A stretch of DNA of 64,000 nucleotides, from contig CANLZP010000001.1 in assembly GCA_947495695.1 (NCBI GenBank), positions 1,137,069 through 1,201,068 of the forward strand, in the 5' to 3' direction. Below are positions 63,729-64,000 of this stretch, one piece after another. The stretch is from an uncultured Erythrobacter sp. GTDB lineage: Bacteria; Pseudomonadota; Alphaproteobacteria; Sphingomonadales; Sphingomonadaceae. Under the pieces are notes generated by a model. The model did no database searches. It was given only the letters and a program-made list of their open reading frames with translations, and had not been told where the DNA came from. The position numbers were made by a program, and so were the translations under genes. Position 1 is the stretch's first letter. Each line of letters starts with the position of its first letter.

Positions 63729-63743
63729 TAACGTAAGCGTCAA
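63729..63743. promoter_or_regulatory. LiuR-like operator upstream of an acyl-CoA dehydrogenase
   Basis: TAACGTAAGCGTCAA matches, on the reverse strand TTGACGCTTACGTTA, the TTGACGTTTACGTAA-type motif that MerR-family LiuR uses in alphaproteobacteria, with one or two changes. It lies 30 bases before the gene. Based on remembered motif, not a search. Confidence 0.5.
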
Positions 63744-63772
63744 GCGAACAAGATTTACAGGAGAGTCGACCC

Positions 63773-64000
63773 ATGTCCGAGACAGCTGAGCTGCAAAGCT
63801 TCCGTCAGGAAACGCAAGATTGGTTGCAAGCCAATTGTCCGCCCGAGATGCGCCAACCCGTGCGCGATGAAGAAGATATTTTCTGGGGTGGTCGCAACGC
63901 CGAATTTGCCTCGGACGCGCAAAAGGCTTGGTTCGAAGTCTGCCGTGACAAGGGATACACCGTTCCGGCGTGGCCCACCGAATATGGCGGCGCTGGCCTC
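63773..64000 (+). CDS. Acyl-CoA dehydrogenase, N-terminal part (cut by window end)
   Basis: Only the first 76 residues are present. SFRQETQDWLQANCPPEMR and KAWFEVCRDKGYTVPAWPTEYGGAGL match the N-terminal helical domain of acyl-CoA dehydrogenases of the FadE type. AGGAGAG lies seven bases before the ATG. The LiuR-like site upstream suggests control by branched-chain or fatty acyl signals. Confidence 0.88.
   Translation, partial: MSETAELQSFRQETQDWLQANCPPEMRQPVRDEEDIFWGGRNAEFASDAQKAWFEVCRDKGYTVPAWPTEYGGAGL

Overview
The window is a chromosomal segment of an alphaproteobacterium, most likely Sphingomonadales and probably Erythrobacteraceae. This rests on a carotenoid cluster (crtY, crtI, crtB), a LOV-domain HWE histidine kinase of the kind known from Erythrobacter, split glycine decarboxylase subunits, many enoyl-CoA hydratase and acyl-CoA dehydrogenase genes, and an SWIB-domain protein. 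The family assignment is inference from gene content and protein style. There are no rRNA or tRNA genes, insertion sequences, prophage or CRISPR arrays. Genes are packed tightly, often with ATGA, GTGA or TGATG overlaps.

Layout. 0-1.3 kb: the end of metH and a TauE/SafE exporter. 1.3-6.1 kb: a tandem glycine riboswitch and the glycine cleavage genes gcvT, gcvH, gcvPA, gcvPB. 6.2-9.1 kb: a flippase and an NTP transferase on the minus strand, then an Nmad3-family protein on the plus strand. 9.1-16.4 kb, minus strand: valine catabolism (isobutyryl-CoA dehydrogenase, HIBYL-CoA hydrolase, enoyl-CoA hydratase, a small membrane protein, mmsB), with an LRR protein, RidA and mmsA upstream. 16.5-20.5 kb: a LacI regulator beside a strong palindrome, a crotonase, an alcohol dehydrogenase and an SDR. 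20.5-26.3 kb: a PhoX-like protein, a GDT1-like membrane protein, 6-phosphogluconolactonase, NUDIX, DNA polymerase IV and a Bcr/CflA transporter.

26.3-34.4 kb, minus strand: crtY-crtI-LOG-crtB, then a biotin-dependent acyl-CoA carboxylase (alpha, beta). Paired REP-like hairpins lie on each side of the alpha gene. 34.5-39.2 kb: an amidohydrolase, a four-EF-hand protein, a trimeric autotransporter adhesin and a membrane protein. 39.3-42.7 kb: a TPP riboswitch with thiC and two further small genes. 42.9-50.3 kb: small accessory genes (intradiol dioxygenase, two related membrane proteins, YaiI, an HPF-like factor, two GFA proteins, a cold-shock protein). 50.4-53.0 kb: LOV histidine kinase plus single-domain response regulator, a PEBP and an SWIB protein. 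53.3-58.5 kb: membrane dipeptidase, dapD and a lipoprotein subtilase with a probable beta-barrel. 58.5-64 kb: an acyl-CoA set (APH-like kinase, zinc alcohol dehydrogenase, two acyl-CoA dehydrogenases) and a GPH transporter.

How the genes work together. The valine genes run from isobutyryl-CoA to propionyl-CoA, and the carboxylase pair could take propionyl-CoA onward, though its substrate is not settled by sequence. Glycine and thiamine genes are controlled by RNA sensors. Most genes are recognisable families. The parts most worth following are the LOV kinase/regulator pair, the orphan Nmad3 protein, the LOG gene inside the carotenoid operon, the unnamed membrane protein inside the valine operon, the REP pairs with compensatory base changes, and the lipoprotein subtilase with a C-terminal barrel.
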